DNA of 64,000 bases from Synaphobranchus kaupii (taxonomy: Eukaryota > Chordata > Actinopteri > Anguilliformes > Synaphobranchidae), in the NCBI GenBank assembly GCA_029718625.1, contig JAINUF010000027.1:2464676-2528675 (forward strand). The letters are read 5' to 3'. The first letter of the stretch is position 1. Each line of letters begins with the position of its first letter. The notes beneath the pieces were generated by a model. It worked only from the letters and a program-made list of their open reading frames with translations, was not told the origin of the DNA and did not search any database. Made by a program: the position numbers and the translations under genes. This document shows positions 37,841 through 51,482 of this stretch, piece by piece.

Positions 37841-40800
37841 CATATGATGAAGACGCATGCCTCAAACCAATTTCAGTGTTGTCAAAGACATTATAGCTCA
37901 AATATACAGTTGATTAATTTTTAAATTTTCCATTTGTAAATTTTGAATGAATTTTTCTTCAAATTTAAAATGCAACATTTCAATAGCTTCTGTGACATGT
38001 GACTAAGATGCCTCAAACCAACTGTAATGTTGTCAGATGCATTCTCCAATTTACAAGCAATGCTTTTTTCCAATTTTCCTTTTGTAAATTTTAAATAGAT
38101 TTTTATTCAAAATAAAAGCACTAAAATTTCAATAGCTTCTGTGACATATGATGAAGACGCATGCCTCAAACCAATTTTAGTGTTGTCAAAGATGTTATAG
38201 CTCAAATACACAGTTGATTAATTTTTAAATTTTCCATTTGTAAATTTTGAATGAATTTTTCTTCAAATTTATAATGCAAACATTTCAATAGCTTCTGTGA
38301 CATGTGACTAAGATGCCTCAAACCAACTGTAATGTTGTCAGATACATTCTCCAATTTACAAGCAATGCTTTTTTCCAATTTTCCTTTTGTAAATTTTAAA
38401 TAGATTTTTATTCAAAATAAAAGCACTAAAATTTCAATAGCTTCTGTGACATATGATGAAGACGCATGCCTCAAACCAATTTTAGTGTTGTCAAAGATGT
38501 TATAGCTCAAATACACAGTTGATTAATTTTTAAATTTTCCATTTGTAAATTTTGAATGAATTTTTCTTCAAATTTATAATGCAAACATTTCAATAGCTTC
38601 TGTGACATGTGACTAAGATGCCTCAAACCAACTGTAATGTTGTCAGATACATTCTCCAATTTACAAGCAATGCTTTTTCCAATTTTCCTTTTGTAAATTT
38701 TAAATAGATTTTTATTCAAAATAAAAGCACTAAAATTTCAATAGCTTCTGTGACATATGATGAAGACGCATGCCTCAAACCAATTTTAGTGATGTCAAAG
38801 TCATTATAGCTCAAATATACAGTTGATTAATTTTTAAATTTTCCATTTGTAAATTTTGAATGAATTTTTTTTCAAATTTAAAATGCAAACATTTCAATAG
38901 TTTCTGTGACATGTGACTAAGATGCCTCAGACCAACTGTAATGTTGTCAGATACATTCTCCAATTTACAAGCAATGCTTTTTCCAATTTTCCTTTTGTAA
39001 ATTTTAAATAGATTTTTATTCAAAATAAAAGCACTAAAATTTCAATAGCTTCTGTGACATATGATGAAGACGCATGCTTCAAACCAATTTCAGTGTTGTC
39101 AAAGACATTATAGCTCAAATATACAGTTGATAATTTTTTTAATTTTCCATTTGTAAATTTTGAATGAATTTTTCTTCAAATTTAAAATGCAAACCTTTCA
39201 ATCGCTTCTGTGACATGTGACTAAGATGCCTCAAACCAACTGTAATGTTGTCAGATACATTCTCCAATTTACAAGCAATGCTTTTTCCAATTTTCCTTTT
39301 GTAAATTTTAAATAGATTTTTATTCAAAATAAAAGCACTAAAATTTCAATAGCTTCTGTGACATATGATGAAGACGCATGCCTCAAACCAATTTTAGTGT
39401 TGTCAAAGATGTTATAGCTCAAATACACAGTTGATTAATTTTTAAATTTTCCATTTGTAAATTTTGAATGAATTTTTCTTCAAATTTAAAATGCAAACCT
39501 TTCAATAGCTTCTGTGACATGTGACTAAGATGCCTCAAACCAACTGTAATGTTGTCAGATGCATTCTCCAATTTACAAGCAATGCTTTTTCGAATTTTTC
39601 TTTTGTAAATTTTAAATAGATTTTTATTCAAAATAAAAGCACTAAAATTTCAATAGCTTCTGTGACATATGATGAAGACGCATGCCTCAAACCAATTTTA
39701 GTGTTGTCAAAGTCATTATAGCTCAAATATACAGTTGATTAATTTTTTTAATTTCCGTTTGTAAATTTTAAATGAATTTTTCTTCAAATTTAAAATGCAA
39801 ACCTTTCAATAGCTTCTGTGACATGTAACTAAGATGCCTCAAACCAACTGTAATGTTGTCAGATACATTCTCCAATTTACAAGCAATGCTTTTTCCAATT
39901 TTCCTTTTGTAAATTTTAAATAGATTTTTATTCAAAATAAAAGCACTAAAATTTCAATAGCTTCTGTGACATATGATGAAGACGCATGCCTCAAACCAAT
40001 TTTAGTGTTGTCAAAGATGTTATAGCTCAAATACACAGTTGATTAATTTTTATATTTTCCATTTGTAAATTTTGAATGAATTTTTCTTCAAATTTAAAAT
40101 GCAAACATTTCAATAGCTTCTGTGACATGTGACTAAGATGCCTCAAACCAACTGTAATGTTGTCAGATGCATTCTCCAATTTACAAGCAATGCTTTTTCA
40201 AATTTTCCTTTTGTAAATTTTAAATAGATTTTTATTCAAAATAAAAGCACTAAAATTTCAATAGCTTCTGTGACATATGATGAAGACGCATGCCTCAAAC
40301 CAATTTTAGTGTTGTCAAAGTCATTATAGCTCAAATATACAGTTGATTAATTTTTTAAATTTCCGTTTGTAAATTTTAAATGAATTTTTCTTCAAATTTA
40401 AAATGCAAACATTTCAATAGCTTCTGTGACATGTGACTAAGATGCCTCAAACCAACTGTAATATTGTGAGATACATTCTCCAATTTACAAGCAATGCTTT
40501 TTCGAATTTTCCTTTTGTAAATTTAAAATAGATTTTTATTCAAAATAAAAGCACTAAAATTTCAATAGCTTCTGTGATATATGATGAAGACGCATGCCTC
40601 AAACCAATTTTAGTGTTGTCAAAGACGTTATAGCTCAAATATACAGTTGATTAATTTTTAAATTTTCCATTTGTAAATTTTGAATGAATTTTTCTTCAAA
40701 TTTAAAATGCAAACATTTCAATAGCTTCTGTGACATGTGACTAAGATGCCTCAAACCAACTGTAATATTGTGAGATACATTCTCCAATTTACAAGCAATG

Positions 40801-41949
40801 CTTTTTCGAATTTTCCTTTTGTAAATTTAAAATAGATTTTTATTCAAAATAAAAGCACTAAAATTTCAATAGCTTCTGTGATATATGATGAAGACGCATG
40901 CCTCAAACCAATTTTAGTGTTGTCAAAGACGTTATAGCTCAAATATACAGTTGATTAATTTTAAAATTTTCCATTTGTAAATTTTGAATGAATTTTTCTT
41001 CAAATTTAAAATGCAAACATTTCAATAGCTTCTGTGACATGTGACTAAGATCCCTCAAACCAACTGTAATGTTGTCAGATACATTCTCCAATTTACAAGC
41101 AATGCTTTTTCAAATTTTCCTTTTGTAAATTTTAAATAGATTTTTATTCAAAATAAAAGCACTAAAATTTCAATAGCTTCTGTGACATATGATGAAGACG
41201 CACGCCTCAAACCAATTTTAGTGTTGTCAAAGACATTATAGCTCAAATATACAGTTGATTAATTTTTAAATTTTCCATTTGTAAATTTTGAATGAATTTT
41301 TCTTCAAATTTAAAATGCAAACATTTAAATAGCTTCTGTGACATGTGACTAAGATGCCTCAAACCAACTGTAATGTTGTCAGATACATTCTCCAATTTAC
41401 AAGCAATGCTTTTTCGAATTTTCCTTTTGTAAATTTAAAATAGATTTTTATTCAAAATAAAAGCACTAAAATTTCAATAGCTTCTGTGATATATGATGAA
41501 GACGCATGCCTCAAACCAATTTTAGTGTTGTCAAAGACGTTATAGCTCAAATATACAGTTGATTAATTTTAAAATTTTCCATTTGTAAATTTTCAATGAA
41601 TTTTCCTTCAAATTTAAAATGCAAACATTTCAATAGCTTCTGTGACATGTGACTAAGATCCCTCAAACCAACTGTAATGTTGTCAGATACATTCTCCAAT
41701 TTACAAGCAATGCTTTTTCAAATTTTCCTTTTGTAAATTTTAAATAGATTTTTATTCAAAATAAAAGCACTAAAATTTCAATAGCTTCTGTGACATATGG
41801 TGAAGACGCACGCCTCAAACCAATTTTAGTGTTGTCAAAGACATTATAGCTCAAATATACAGTTGATTAATTTTTAAATTTTCCATTTGTAAATTTTGAA
41901 TGAATTTTTCTTCAAATTTAAAATGCAAACATTTCAATAGCTTCTGTGA
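37841..41949 (+). repeat. Dimer run after module 10 (13 dimers + B)
   Basis: Begins like the run at 28591 but has an extra hybrid dimer at 38145-38449, combining TATAATG in B with CTTTTTTCC in A. Cassette dimers d2-d8 follow to 40577. Four left-block dimers come next, and a CATATGGTG B joins a type I module. The private AATTTTCCTTC near 41602 recurs near 48271. Confidence 0.92.
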
Positions 41950-42382
41950 CATGTGACTACGATGCCTCAAACCAAATAATTTTGTCAGATACATTACTTC
42001 TCCAATTTACAAGCTATGCTTTTTCCAATTTTCCTTTTGTATATTTTAGAGGATTTATTCTTCGAAATAAACACAATAAAATGTTAATAGTTTCTGTAAC
42101 ATGTGAACAAGACACCTCAAACCAAGTTGCCTGTTGTCAGAGACAGGATACCTCAAATCTACAACTGATTATTTTTCAAATTTTGCCTTTGTATATTTTA
42201 AAGGAATTTTTCTTCAAAATAAATACACTAAAATGTCAATAGTTTCTGTGTCATGTGACCAAGATACCTCACAGCAAATTGACTGTTGTCAGAGAGAGTA
42301 TAGCTCAAATTTCCCTCTTATGAATATATATTTTTTATTTTTCTTCAAAATTAAAGCACTAAAATTTAAATAGCTTCTGTGA
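41950..42382 (+). repeat. CDE module 11 (type I with altered E tail)
   Basis: C 41950-42099, D 42100-42251, E 42252-42382. C and D are type I (GACTACGATG, GAACAAG), but E ends TTTAAATAGC as in type II. The mixed marks suggest exchange between types within or near E. Confidence 0.94.
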
Positions 42383-44813
42383 CATATGATGAAGACGCAT
42401 GCCTCAAACCAATTTCAGTGTTGTCAAAGACATTATAGCTCAAATATACAGTTGATTAATTTTTAAATTTTCCATTTGTAAATTTTGAATGAATTTTTCT
42501 TCAAATTTAAAATGCAACATTTCAATAGCTTCTGTGACATGTGACTAAGATGCCTCAAACCAACTGTAATGTTGTCAGATGCATTCTCCAATTTACAAGC
42601 AATGCTTTTTCCAATTTTCCTTTTGTAAATTTTAAATAGATTTTTATTCAAAATAAAAGCACTAAAATTTCAATAGCTTCTGTGACATATGATGAAGACG
42701 CATGCCTCAAACCAATTTTAGTGTTGTCAAAGATGTTATAGCTCAAATACACAGTTGATTAATTTTTAAATTTTCCATTTGTAAATTTTGAATGAATTTT
42801 TCTTCAAATTTATAATGCAAACATTTCAATAGCTTCTGTGACATGTGACTAAGATGCCTCAAACCAACTGTAATGTTGTCAGATACATTCTCCAATTTAC
42901 AAGCAATGCTTTTTCCAATTTTCCTTTTGTAAATTTTAAATAGATTTTTATTCAAAATAAAAGCACTAAAATTTCAATAGCTTCTGTGACATATGATGAA
43001 GACGCATGCCTCAAACCAATTTTAGTGATGTCAAAGTCATTATAGCTCAAATATACAGTTGATTAATTTTTAAATTTTCCATTTGTAAATTTTGAATGAA
43101 TTTTTTTTCAAATTTAAAATGCAAACATTTCAATAGTTTCTGTGACATGTGACTAAGATGCCTCAGACCAACTGTAATGTTGTCAGATACATTCTCCAAT
43201 TTACAAGCAATGCTTTTTCCAATTTTCCTTTTGTAAATTTTAAATAGATTTTTATTCAAAATAAAAGCACTAAAATTTCAATAGCTTCTGTGACATATGA
43301 TGAAGACGCATGCTTCAAACCAATTTCAGTGTTGTCAAAGACATTATAGCTCAAATATACAGTTGATAAATTTTTTAATTTTCCATTTGTAAATTTTGAA
43401 TGAATTTTTCTTCAAATTTAAAATGCAAACATTTCAATAGCTTCTGTGACATGTGACTAAGATGCCTCAAACCAACTGTAATGTTGTCAGATACATTCTC
43501 CAATTTACAAGCAATGCTTTTTCCAATTTTCCTTTTGTAAATTTTAAATAGATTTTTATTCAAAATAAAAGCACTAAAATTTCAATAGCTTCTGTGACAT
43601 ATGATGAAGACGCATGCCTCAAACCAATTTTAGTGTTGTCAAAGATGTTATAGCTCAAATACACAGTTGATTAATTTTTAAATTTTCCATTTGTAAATTT
43701 TGAATGAATTTTTCTTCAAATTTAAAATGCAAACCTTTCAATAGCTTCTGTGACATGTGACTAAGATGCCTCAAACCAACTGTAATGTTGTCAGATGCAT
43801 TCTCCAATTTACAAGCAATGCTTTTTCGAATTTTTCTTTTGTAAATTTTAAATAGATTTTTATTCAAAATAAAAGCACTAAAATTTCAATAGCTTCTGTG
43901 ACATATGATGAAGACGCATGCCTCAAACCAATTTTAGTGTTGTCAAAGTCATTATAGCTCAAATATACAGTTGATTAATTTTTTAAATTTCCGTTTGTAA
44001 ATTTTAAATGAATTTTTCTTCAAATTTAAAATGCAAACCTTTCAATAGCTTCTGTTACATGTAACTAAGATGCCTCAAACCAACTGTAATGTTGTCAGAT
44101 ACATTCTCCAATTTACAAGCAATGCTTTTTCCAATTTTCCTTTTGTAAATTTTAAATAGATTTTTATTCAAAATAAAAGCACTAAAATTTCAATAGCTTC
44201 TGTGACATATGATGAAGACGCATGCCTCAAACCAATTTTAGTGTTGTCAAAGACGTTATAGCTCAAATATACAGTTGATTAATTTTAAAATTTTCCATTT
44301 GTAAATTTTGAATGAATTTTTCTTCAAATTTAAAATGCAAACATTTCAATAGCTTCTGTGACATGTGACTAAGATGCCTCAAACCAACTGTAATGTTGTC
44401 AGATGCATTCTCCAATTTACAAGCAATGCTTTTTCAAATTTTCCTTTTGTAAATTTTAAATAGATTTTTATTCAAAATAAAAGCACTAAAATTTCAATAG
44501 CTTCTGTGACATATGATGAAGACGCATGCCTCAAACCAATTTTAGTGTTGTCAAAGTCATTATAGCTCAAATATACAGTTGATTAATTTTTTAAATTTCC
44601 GTTTGTAAATTTTAAATGAATTTTTCTTCAAATTTAAAATGCAAACATTTCAATAGCTTCTGTGACATGTGACTAAGATGCCTCAAACCAACTGTAATAT
44701 TGTGAGATACATTCTCCAATTTACAAGCAATGCTTTTTCGAATTTTCCTTTTGTAAATTTAAAATAGATTTTTATTCAAAATTAAAGCACTAAAATTTCA
44801 ATAGCTTCTGTGA
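42383..44813 (+). repeat. 8-dimer cassette, beta form (2431 bp)
   Basis: Eight dimers marked in order by TGCAACATTT; TATAATG; TGATGTC with TTTTTTTC and CAGACC; TTCAG with GATAAAT; AAACCTTTC with TTCGAA; TTTCCGTTTG with CTGTTACATGTAACT; GACGTT; and TTTCCGTTTG with AATATTGTGAG. The beta form recurs at 49052-51482 and 51483-53913. Confidence 0.9.
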
Positions 44814-47800
44814 CATATGATGAAGACGCATGCCTCAAACCAATTTTAGTGTTGTCAAAGATGTTATAGCTCAAATACACAGTTGATTAATTTTTAAATT
44901 TTCCATTTGTAAATTTTGAATGAATTTTTCTTCAAATTTAAAATGCAAACATTTCAATAGTTTCTGTGACATGTGACTAAGATACCTCAAACCAACTGTA
45001 ATGTTGTCAGATGCATTCTCCAATTTACAAGCAATGCTTTTTTCCAATTTTCCTTTTGTAAATTTTAAATAGATTTTTATTCAAAATAAAAGCACTAAAA
45101 TTTCAATAGCTTCTGTGACATATGATGAAGACGCATGCCTCAAACCAATTTTAGTGTTGTCAAAGATGTTATAGCTCAAATACACAGTTGATTAATTTTT
45201 AAATTTTCCATTTGTAAATTTTGAATGAATTTTTCTTCAAATTTATAATGCAAACATTTCAATAGCTTCTGTGACATGTGACTAAGATGCCTCAAACCAA
45301 CTGTAATGTTGTCAGATACATTCTCCAATTTACAAGCAATGCTTTTTCCAATTTTCCTTTTGTAAATTTTAAATAGATTTTTATTCAAAATAAAAGCACT
45401 AAAATTTCAATAGCTTCTGTGACATATGATGAAGACGCATGCCTCAAACCAATTTTAGTGATGTCAAAGTCATTATAGCTCAAATATACAGTTGATTAAT
45501 TTTTAAATTTTCCATTTGTAAATTTTGAATGAATTTTTTTTCAAATTTAAAATGCAAACATTTCAATAGTTTCTGTGACATGTGACTAAGATGCCTCAGA
45601 CCAACTGTAATGTTGTCAGATACATTCTCCAATTTACAAGCAATGCTTTTTCCAATTTTCCTTTTGTAAATTTTAAATAGATTTTTATTCAAAATAAAAG
45701 CACTAAAATTTCAATAGCTTCTGTGACATATGATGAAGACGCATGCTTCAAACCAATTTCAGTGTTGTCAAAGACATTATAGCTCAAATATACAGTTGAT
45801 AATTTTTTTAATTTTCCATTTGTAAATTTTGAATGAATTTTTCTTCAAATTTAAAATGCAAACCTTTCAATCGCTTCTGTGACATGTGACTAAGATGCCT
45901 CAAACCAACTGTAATGTTGTCAGATACATTCTCCAATTTACAAGCAATGCTTTTTCCAATTTTCCTTTTGTAAATTTTAAATAGATTTTTATTCAAAATA
46001 AAAGCACTAAAATTTCAATAGCTTCTGTGACATATGATGAAGACGCATGCCTCAAACCAATTTTAGTGTTGTCAAAGATGTTATAGCTCAAATACACAGT
46101 TGATTAATTTTTAAATTTTCCATTTGTAAATTTTGAATGAATTTTTCTTCAAATTTAAAATGCAAACCTTTCAATAGCTTCTGTGACATGTGACTAAGAT
46201 GCCTCAAACCAACTGTAATGTTGTCAGATGCATTCTCCAATTTACAAGCAATGCTTTTTCGAATTTTTCTTTTGTAAATTTTAAATAGATTTTTATTCAA
46301 AATAAAAGCACTAAAATTTCAATAGCTTCTGTGACATATGATGAAGACGCATGCCTCAAACCAATTTTAGTGTTGTCAAAGTCATTATAGCTCAAATATA
46401 CAGTTGATTAATTTTTTTAATTTCCGTTTCTAAATTTTAAATGAATTTTTCTTCAAATTTAAAATGCAAACCTTTCAATAGCTTCTGTGACATGTAACTA
46501 AGATGCCTCAAACCAACTGTAATGTTGTCAGATACATTCTCCAATTTACAAGCAATGCTTTTTCCAATTTTCCTTTTGTAAATTTTAAATAGATTTTTAT
46601 TCAAAATAAAAGCACTAAAATTTCAATAGCTTCTGTGACATATGATGAAGACGCATGCCTCAAACCAATTTTAGTGTTGTCAAAGATGTTATAGCTCAAA
46701 TACACAGTTGATTAATTTTTATATTTTCCATTTGTAAATTTTGAATGAATTTTTCTTCAAATTTAAAATGCAAACATTTCAATAGCTTCTGTGACATGTG
46801 ACTAAGATGCCTCAAACCAACTGTAATGTTGTCAGATGCATTCTCCAATTTACAAGCAATGCTTTTTCAAATTTTCCTTTTGTAAATTTTAAATAGATTT
46901 TTATTCAAAATAAAAGCACTAAAATTTCAATAGCTTCTGTGACATATGATGAAGACGCATGCCTCAAACCAATTTTAGTGTTGTCAAAGTCATTATAGCT
47001 CAAATATACAGTTGATTAATTTTTTAAATTTCCGTTTGTAAATTTTAAATGAATTTTTCTTCAAATTTAAAATGCAAACATTTCAATAGCTTCTGTGACA
47101 TGTGACTAAGATGCCTCAAACCAACTGTAATATTGTGAGATACATTCTCCAATTTACAAGCAATGCTTTTTCGAATTTTCCTTTTGTAAATTTAAAATAG
47201 ATTTTTATTCAAAATAAAAGCACTAAAATTTCAATAGCTTCTGTGATATATGATGAAGACGCATGCCTCAAACCAATTTTAGTGTTGTCAAAGACGTTAT
47301 AGCTCAAATATACAGTTGATTAATTTTTAAATTTTCCATTTGTAAATTTTGAATGAATTTTTCTTCAAATTTAAAATGCAAACATTTCAATAGCTTCTGT
47401 GACATGTGACTAAGATGCCTCAAACCAACTGTAATATTGTGAGATACATTCTCCAATTTACAAGCAATGCTTTTTCGAATTTTCCTTTTGTAAATTTAAA
47501 ATAGATTTTTATTCAAAATAAAAGCACTAAAATTTCAATAGCTTCTGTGATATATGATGAAGACGCATGCCTCAAACCAATTTTAGTGTTGTCAAAGACG
47601 TTATAGCTCAAATATACAGTTGATTAATTTTAAAATTTTCCATTTGTAAATTTTGAATGAATTTTTCTTCAAATTTAAAATGCAAACATTTCAATAGCTT
47701 CTGTGACATGTGACTAAGATCCCTCAAACCAACTGTAATGTTGTCAGATACATTCTCCAATTTACAAGCAATGCTTTTTCAAATTTTCCTTTTGTAAATT

Positions 47801-48618
47801 TTAAATAGATTTTTATTCAAAATAAAAGCACTAAAATTTCAATAGCTTCTGTGACATATGATGAAGACGCACGCCTCAAACCAATTTTAGTGTTGTCAAA
47901 GACATTATAGCTCAAATATACAGTTGATTAATTTTTAAATTTTCCATTTGTAAATTTTGAATGAATTTTTCTTCAAATTTAAAATGCAAACATTTAAATA
48001 GCTTCTGTGACATGTGACTAAGATGCCTCAAACCAACTGTAATGTTGTCAGATACATTCTCCAATTTACAAGCAATGCTTTTTCGAATTTTCCTTTTGTA
48101 AATTTAAAATAGATTTTTATTCAAAATAAAAGCACTAAAATTTCAATAGCTTCTGTGATATATGATGAAGACGCATGCCTCAAACCAATTTTAGTGTTGT
48201 CAAAGACGTTATAGCTCAAATATACAGTTGATTAATTTTAAAATTTTCCATTTGTAAATTTTCAATGAATTTTCCTTCAAATTTAAAATGCAAACATTTC
48301 AATAGCTTCTGTGACATGTGACTAAGATCCCTCAAACCAACTGTAATGTTGTCAGATACATTCTCCAATTTACAAGCAATGCTTTTTCAAATTTTCCTTT
48401 TGTAAATTTTAAATAGATTTTTATTCAAAATAAAAGCACTAAAATTTCAATAGCTTCTGTGACATATGGTGAAGACGCACGCCTCAAACCAATTTTAGTG
48501 TTGTCAAAGACATTATAGCTCAAATATACAGTTGATTAATTTTTAAATTTTCCATTTGTAAATTTTGAATGAATTTTTCTTCAAATTTAAAATGCAAACA
48601 TTTCAATAGCTTCTGTGA
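42383..48618 (+). repeat. Dimer run: two 8-dimer cassettes + 4 dimers + B
   Basis: Cassette 1 is 42383-44813 (2431 bp, TGCAACATTT). Cassette 2 is 44814-47246 (2433 bp) with full-length TGCAAACATTT and CTTTTTTCC. In cassette 1 the last A ends AAATTAAAGCAC like E (44780-44790). Its seventh dimer reads GACGTT and TTTTAAAATTTT, whereas cassette 2 has GATGTT and TTTTATATTTT. Four left-block dimers follow from 47247. Private G to C in TTTCTAAATT near 46430. Confidence 0.92.
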
Positions 48619-49051
48619 CATGTGACTACGATGCCTCAAACCAAATAATTTTGTCAGATACATTACTTCTCCAATTTACAAGCTATGCTTTTTCCAATTT
48701 TCCTTTTGTATATTTTAGAGGATTTATTCTTCGAAATAAACACAATAAAATGTTAATAGTTTCTGTAACATGTGAACAAGACACCTCAAACCAAGTTGCC
48801 TGTTGTCAGAGACAGGATACCTCAAATCTACAACTGATTATTTTTCAAATTTTGCCTTTGTATATTTTAAAGGAATTTTTCTTCAAAATAAATACACTAA
48901 AATGTCAATAGTTTCTGTGTCATGTGACCAAGATACCTCACAGCAAATTGACTGTTGTCAGAGAGAGTATAGCTCAAATTTCCCTCTTATGAATATATAT
49001 TTTTTATTTTTCTTCAAAATTAAAGCACTAAAATTTAAATAGCTTCTGTGA
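48619..49051 (+). repeat. CDE module 12 (type I with altered E tail)
   Basis: C 48619-48768, D 48769-48920, E 48921-49051. Same mixed form as module 11, 6669 bp away, including the TTTAAATAGC tail. Confidence 0.94.
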
Positions 49052-51482
49052 CATATGATGAAGACGCATGCCTCAAACCAATTTCAGTGTTGTCAAAGAC
49101 ATTATAGCTCAAATATACAGTTGATTAATTTTTAAATTTTCCATTTGTAAATTTTGAATGAATTTTTCTTCAAATTTAAAATGCAACATTTCAATAGCTT
49201 CTGTGACATGTGACTAAGATGCCTCAAACCAACTGTAATGTTGTCAGATGCATTCTCCAATTTACAAGCAATGCTTTTTCCAATTTTCCTTTTGTAAATT
49301 TTAAATAGATTTTTATTCAAAATAAAAGCACTAAAATTTCAATAGCTTCTGTGACATATGATGAAGACGCATGCCTCAAACCAATTTTAGTGTTGTCAAA
49401 GATGTTATAGCTCAAATACACAGTTGATTAATTTTTAAATTTTCCATTTGTAAATTTTGAATGAATTTTTCTTCAAATTTATAATGCAAACATTTCAATA
49501 GCTTCTGTGACATGTGACTAAGATGCCTCAAACCAACTGTAATGTTGTCAGATACATTCTCCAATTTACAAGCAATGCTTTTTCCAATTTTCCTTTTGTA
49601 AATTTTAAATAGATTTTTATTCAAAATAAAAGCACTAAAATTTCAATAGCTTCTGTGACATATGATGAAGACGCATGCCTCAAACCAATTTTAGTGATGT
49701 CAAAGTCATTATAGCTCAAATATACAGTTGATTAATTTTTAAATTTTCCATTTGTAAATTTTGAATGAATTTTTTTTCAAATTTAAAATGCAAACATTTC
49801 AATAGTTTCTGTGACATGTGACTAAGATGCCTCAGACCAACTGTAATGTTGTCAGATACATTCTCCAATTTACAAGCAATGCTTTTTCCAATTTTCCTTT
49901 TGTAAATTTTAAATAGATTTTTATTCAAAATAAAAGCACTAAAATTTCAATAGCTTCTGTGACATATGATGAAGACGCATGCTTCAAACCAATTTCAGTG
50001 TTGTCAAAGACATTATAGCTCAAATATACAGTTGATAAATTTTTTAATTTTCCATTTGTAAATTTTGAATGAATTTTTCTTCAAATTTAAAATGCAAACA
50101 TTTCAATAGCTTCTGTGACATGTGACTAAGATGCCTCAAACCAACTGTAATGTTGTCAGATACATTCTCCAATTTACAAGCAATGCTTTTTCCAATTTTC
50201 CTTTTGTAAATTTTAAATAGATTTTTATTCAAAATAAAAGCACTAAAATTTCAATAGCTTCTGTGACATATGATGAAGACGCATGCCTCAAACCAATTTT
50301 AGTGTTGTCAAAGATGTTATAGCTCAAATACACAGTTGATTAATTTTTAAATTTTCCATTTGTAAATTTTGAATGAATTTTTCTTCAAATTTAAAATGCA
50401 AACCTTTCAATAGCTTCTGTGACATGTGACTAAGATGCCTCAAACCAACTGTAATGTTGTCAGATGCATTCTCCAATTTACAAGCAATGCTTTTTCGAAT
50501 TTTTCTTTTGTAAATTTTAAATAGATTTTTATTCAAAATAAAAGCACTAAAATTTCAATAGCTTCTGTGACATATGATGAAGACGCATGCCTCAAACCAA
50601 TTTTAGTGTTGTCAAAGTCATTATAGCTCAAATATACAGTTGATTAATTTTTTAAATTTCCGTTTGTAAATTTTAAATGAATTTTTCTTCAAATTTAAAA
50701 TGCAAACCTTTCAATAGCTTCTGTTACATGTAACTAAGATGCCTCAAACCAACTGTAATGTTGTCAGATACATTCTCCAATTTACAAGCAATGCTTTTTC
50801 CAATTTTCCTTTTGTAAATTTTAAATAGATTTTTATTCAAAATAAAAGCACTAAAATTTCAATAGCTTCTGTGACATATGATGAAGACGCATGCCTCAAA
50901 CCAATTTTAGTGTTGTCAAAGACGTTATAGCTCAAATATACAGTTGATTAATTTTAAAATTTTCCATTTGTAAATTTTGAATGAATTTTTCTTCAAATTT
51001 AAAATGCAAACATTTCAATAGCTTCTGTGACATGTGACTAAGATGCCTCAAACCAACTGTAATGTTGTCAGATGCATTCTCCAATTTACAAGCAATGCTT
51101 TTTCAAATTTTCCTTTTGTAAATTTTAAATAGATTTTTATTCAAAATAAAAGCACTAAAATTTCAATAGCTTCTGTGACATATGATGAAGACGCATGCCT
51201 CAAACCAATTTTAGTGTTGTCAAAGTCATTATAGCTCAAATATACAGTTGATTAATTTTTTAAATTTCCGTTTGTAAATTTTAAATGAATTTTTCTTCAA
51301 ATTTAAAATGCAAACATTTCAATAGCTTCTGTGACATGTGACTAAGATGCCTCAAACCAACTGTAATATTGTGAGATACATTCTCCAATTTACAAGCAAT
51401 GCTTTTTCGAATTTTCCTTTTGTAAATTTAAAATAGATTTTTATTCAAAATTAAAGCACTAAAATTTCAATAGCTTCTGTGA
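49052..51482 (+). repeat. Beta cassette copy, preceded by CDE
   Basis: Eight dimers, 2431 bp, matching 42383-44813 at offset 6669. Its last A has the E-like ending AAATTAAAGCAC at 51449-51459, passing straight into the next cassette. Confidence 0.9.

Larger units (their letters stand above)
38450..45118 (+). repeat. 6669 bp super-repeat, copy 1
   Basis: This segment (cassette d2-d8, left-block dimers, CDE module 11, beta cassette and one d1-like dimer) matches the region from 45119 at offset 6669. CDE modules 11 and 12 are the corresponding landmarks. The last dimer (44814-45118) differs from its partner at 51483, so identity ends near 44.9 kb. Confidence 0.88.
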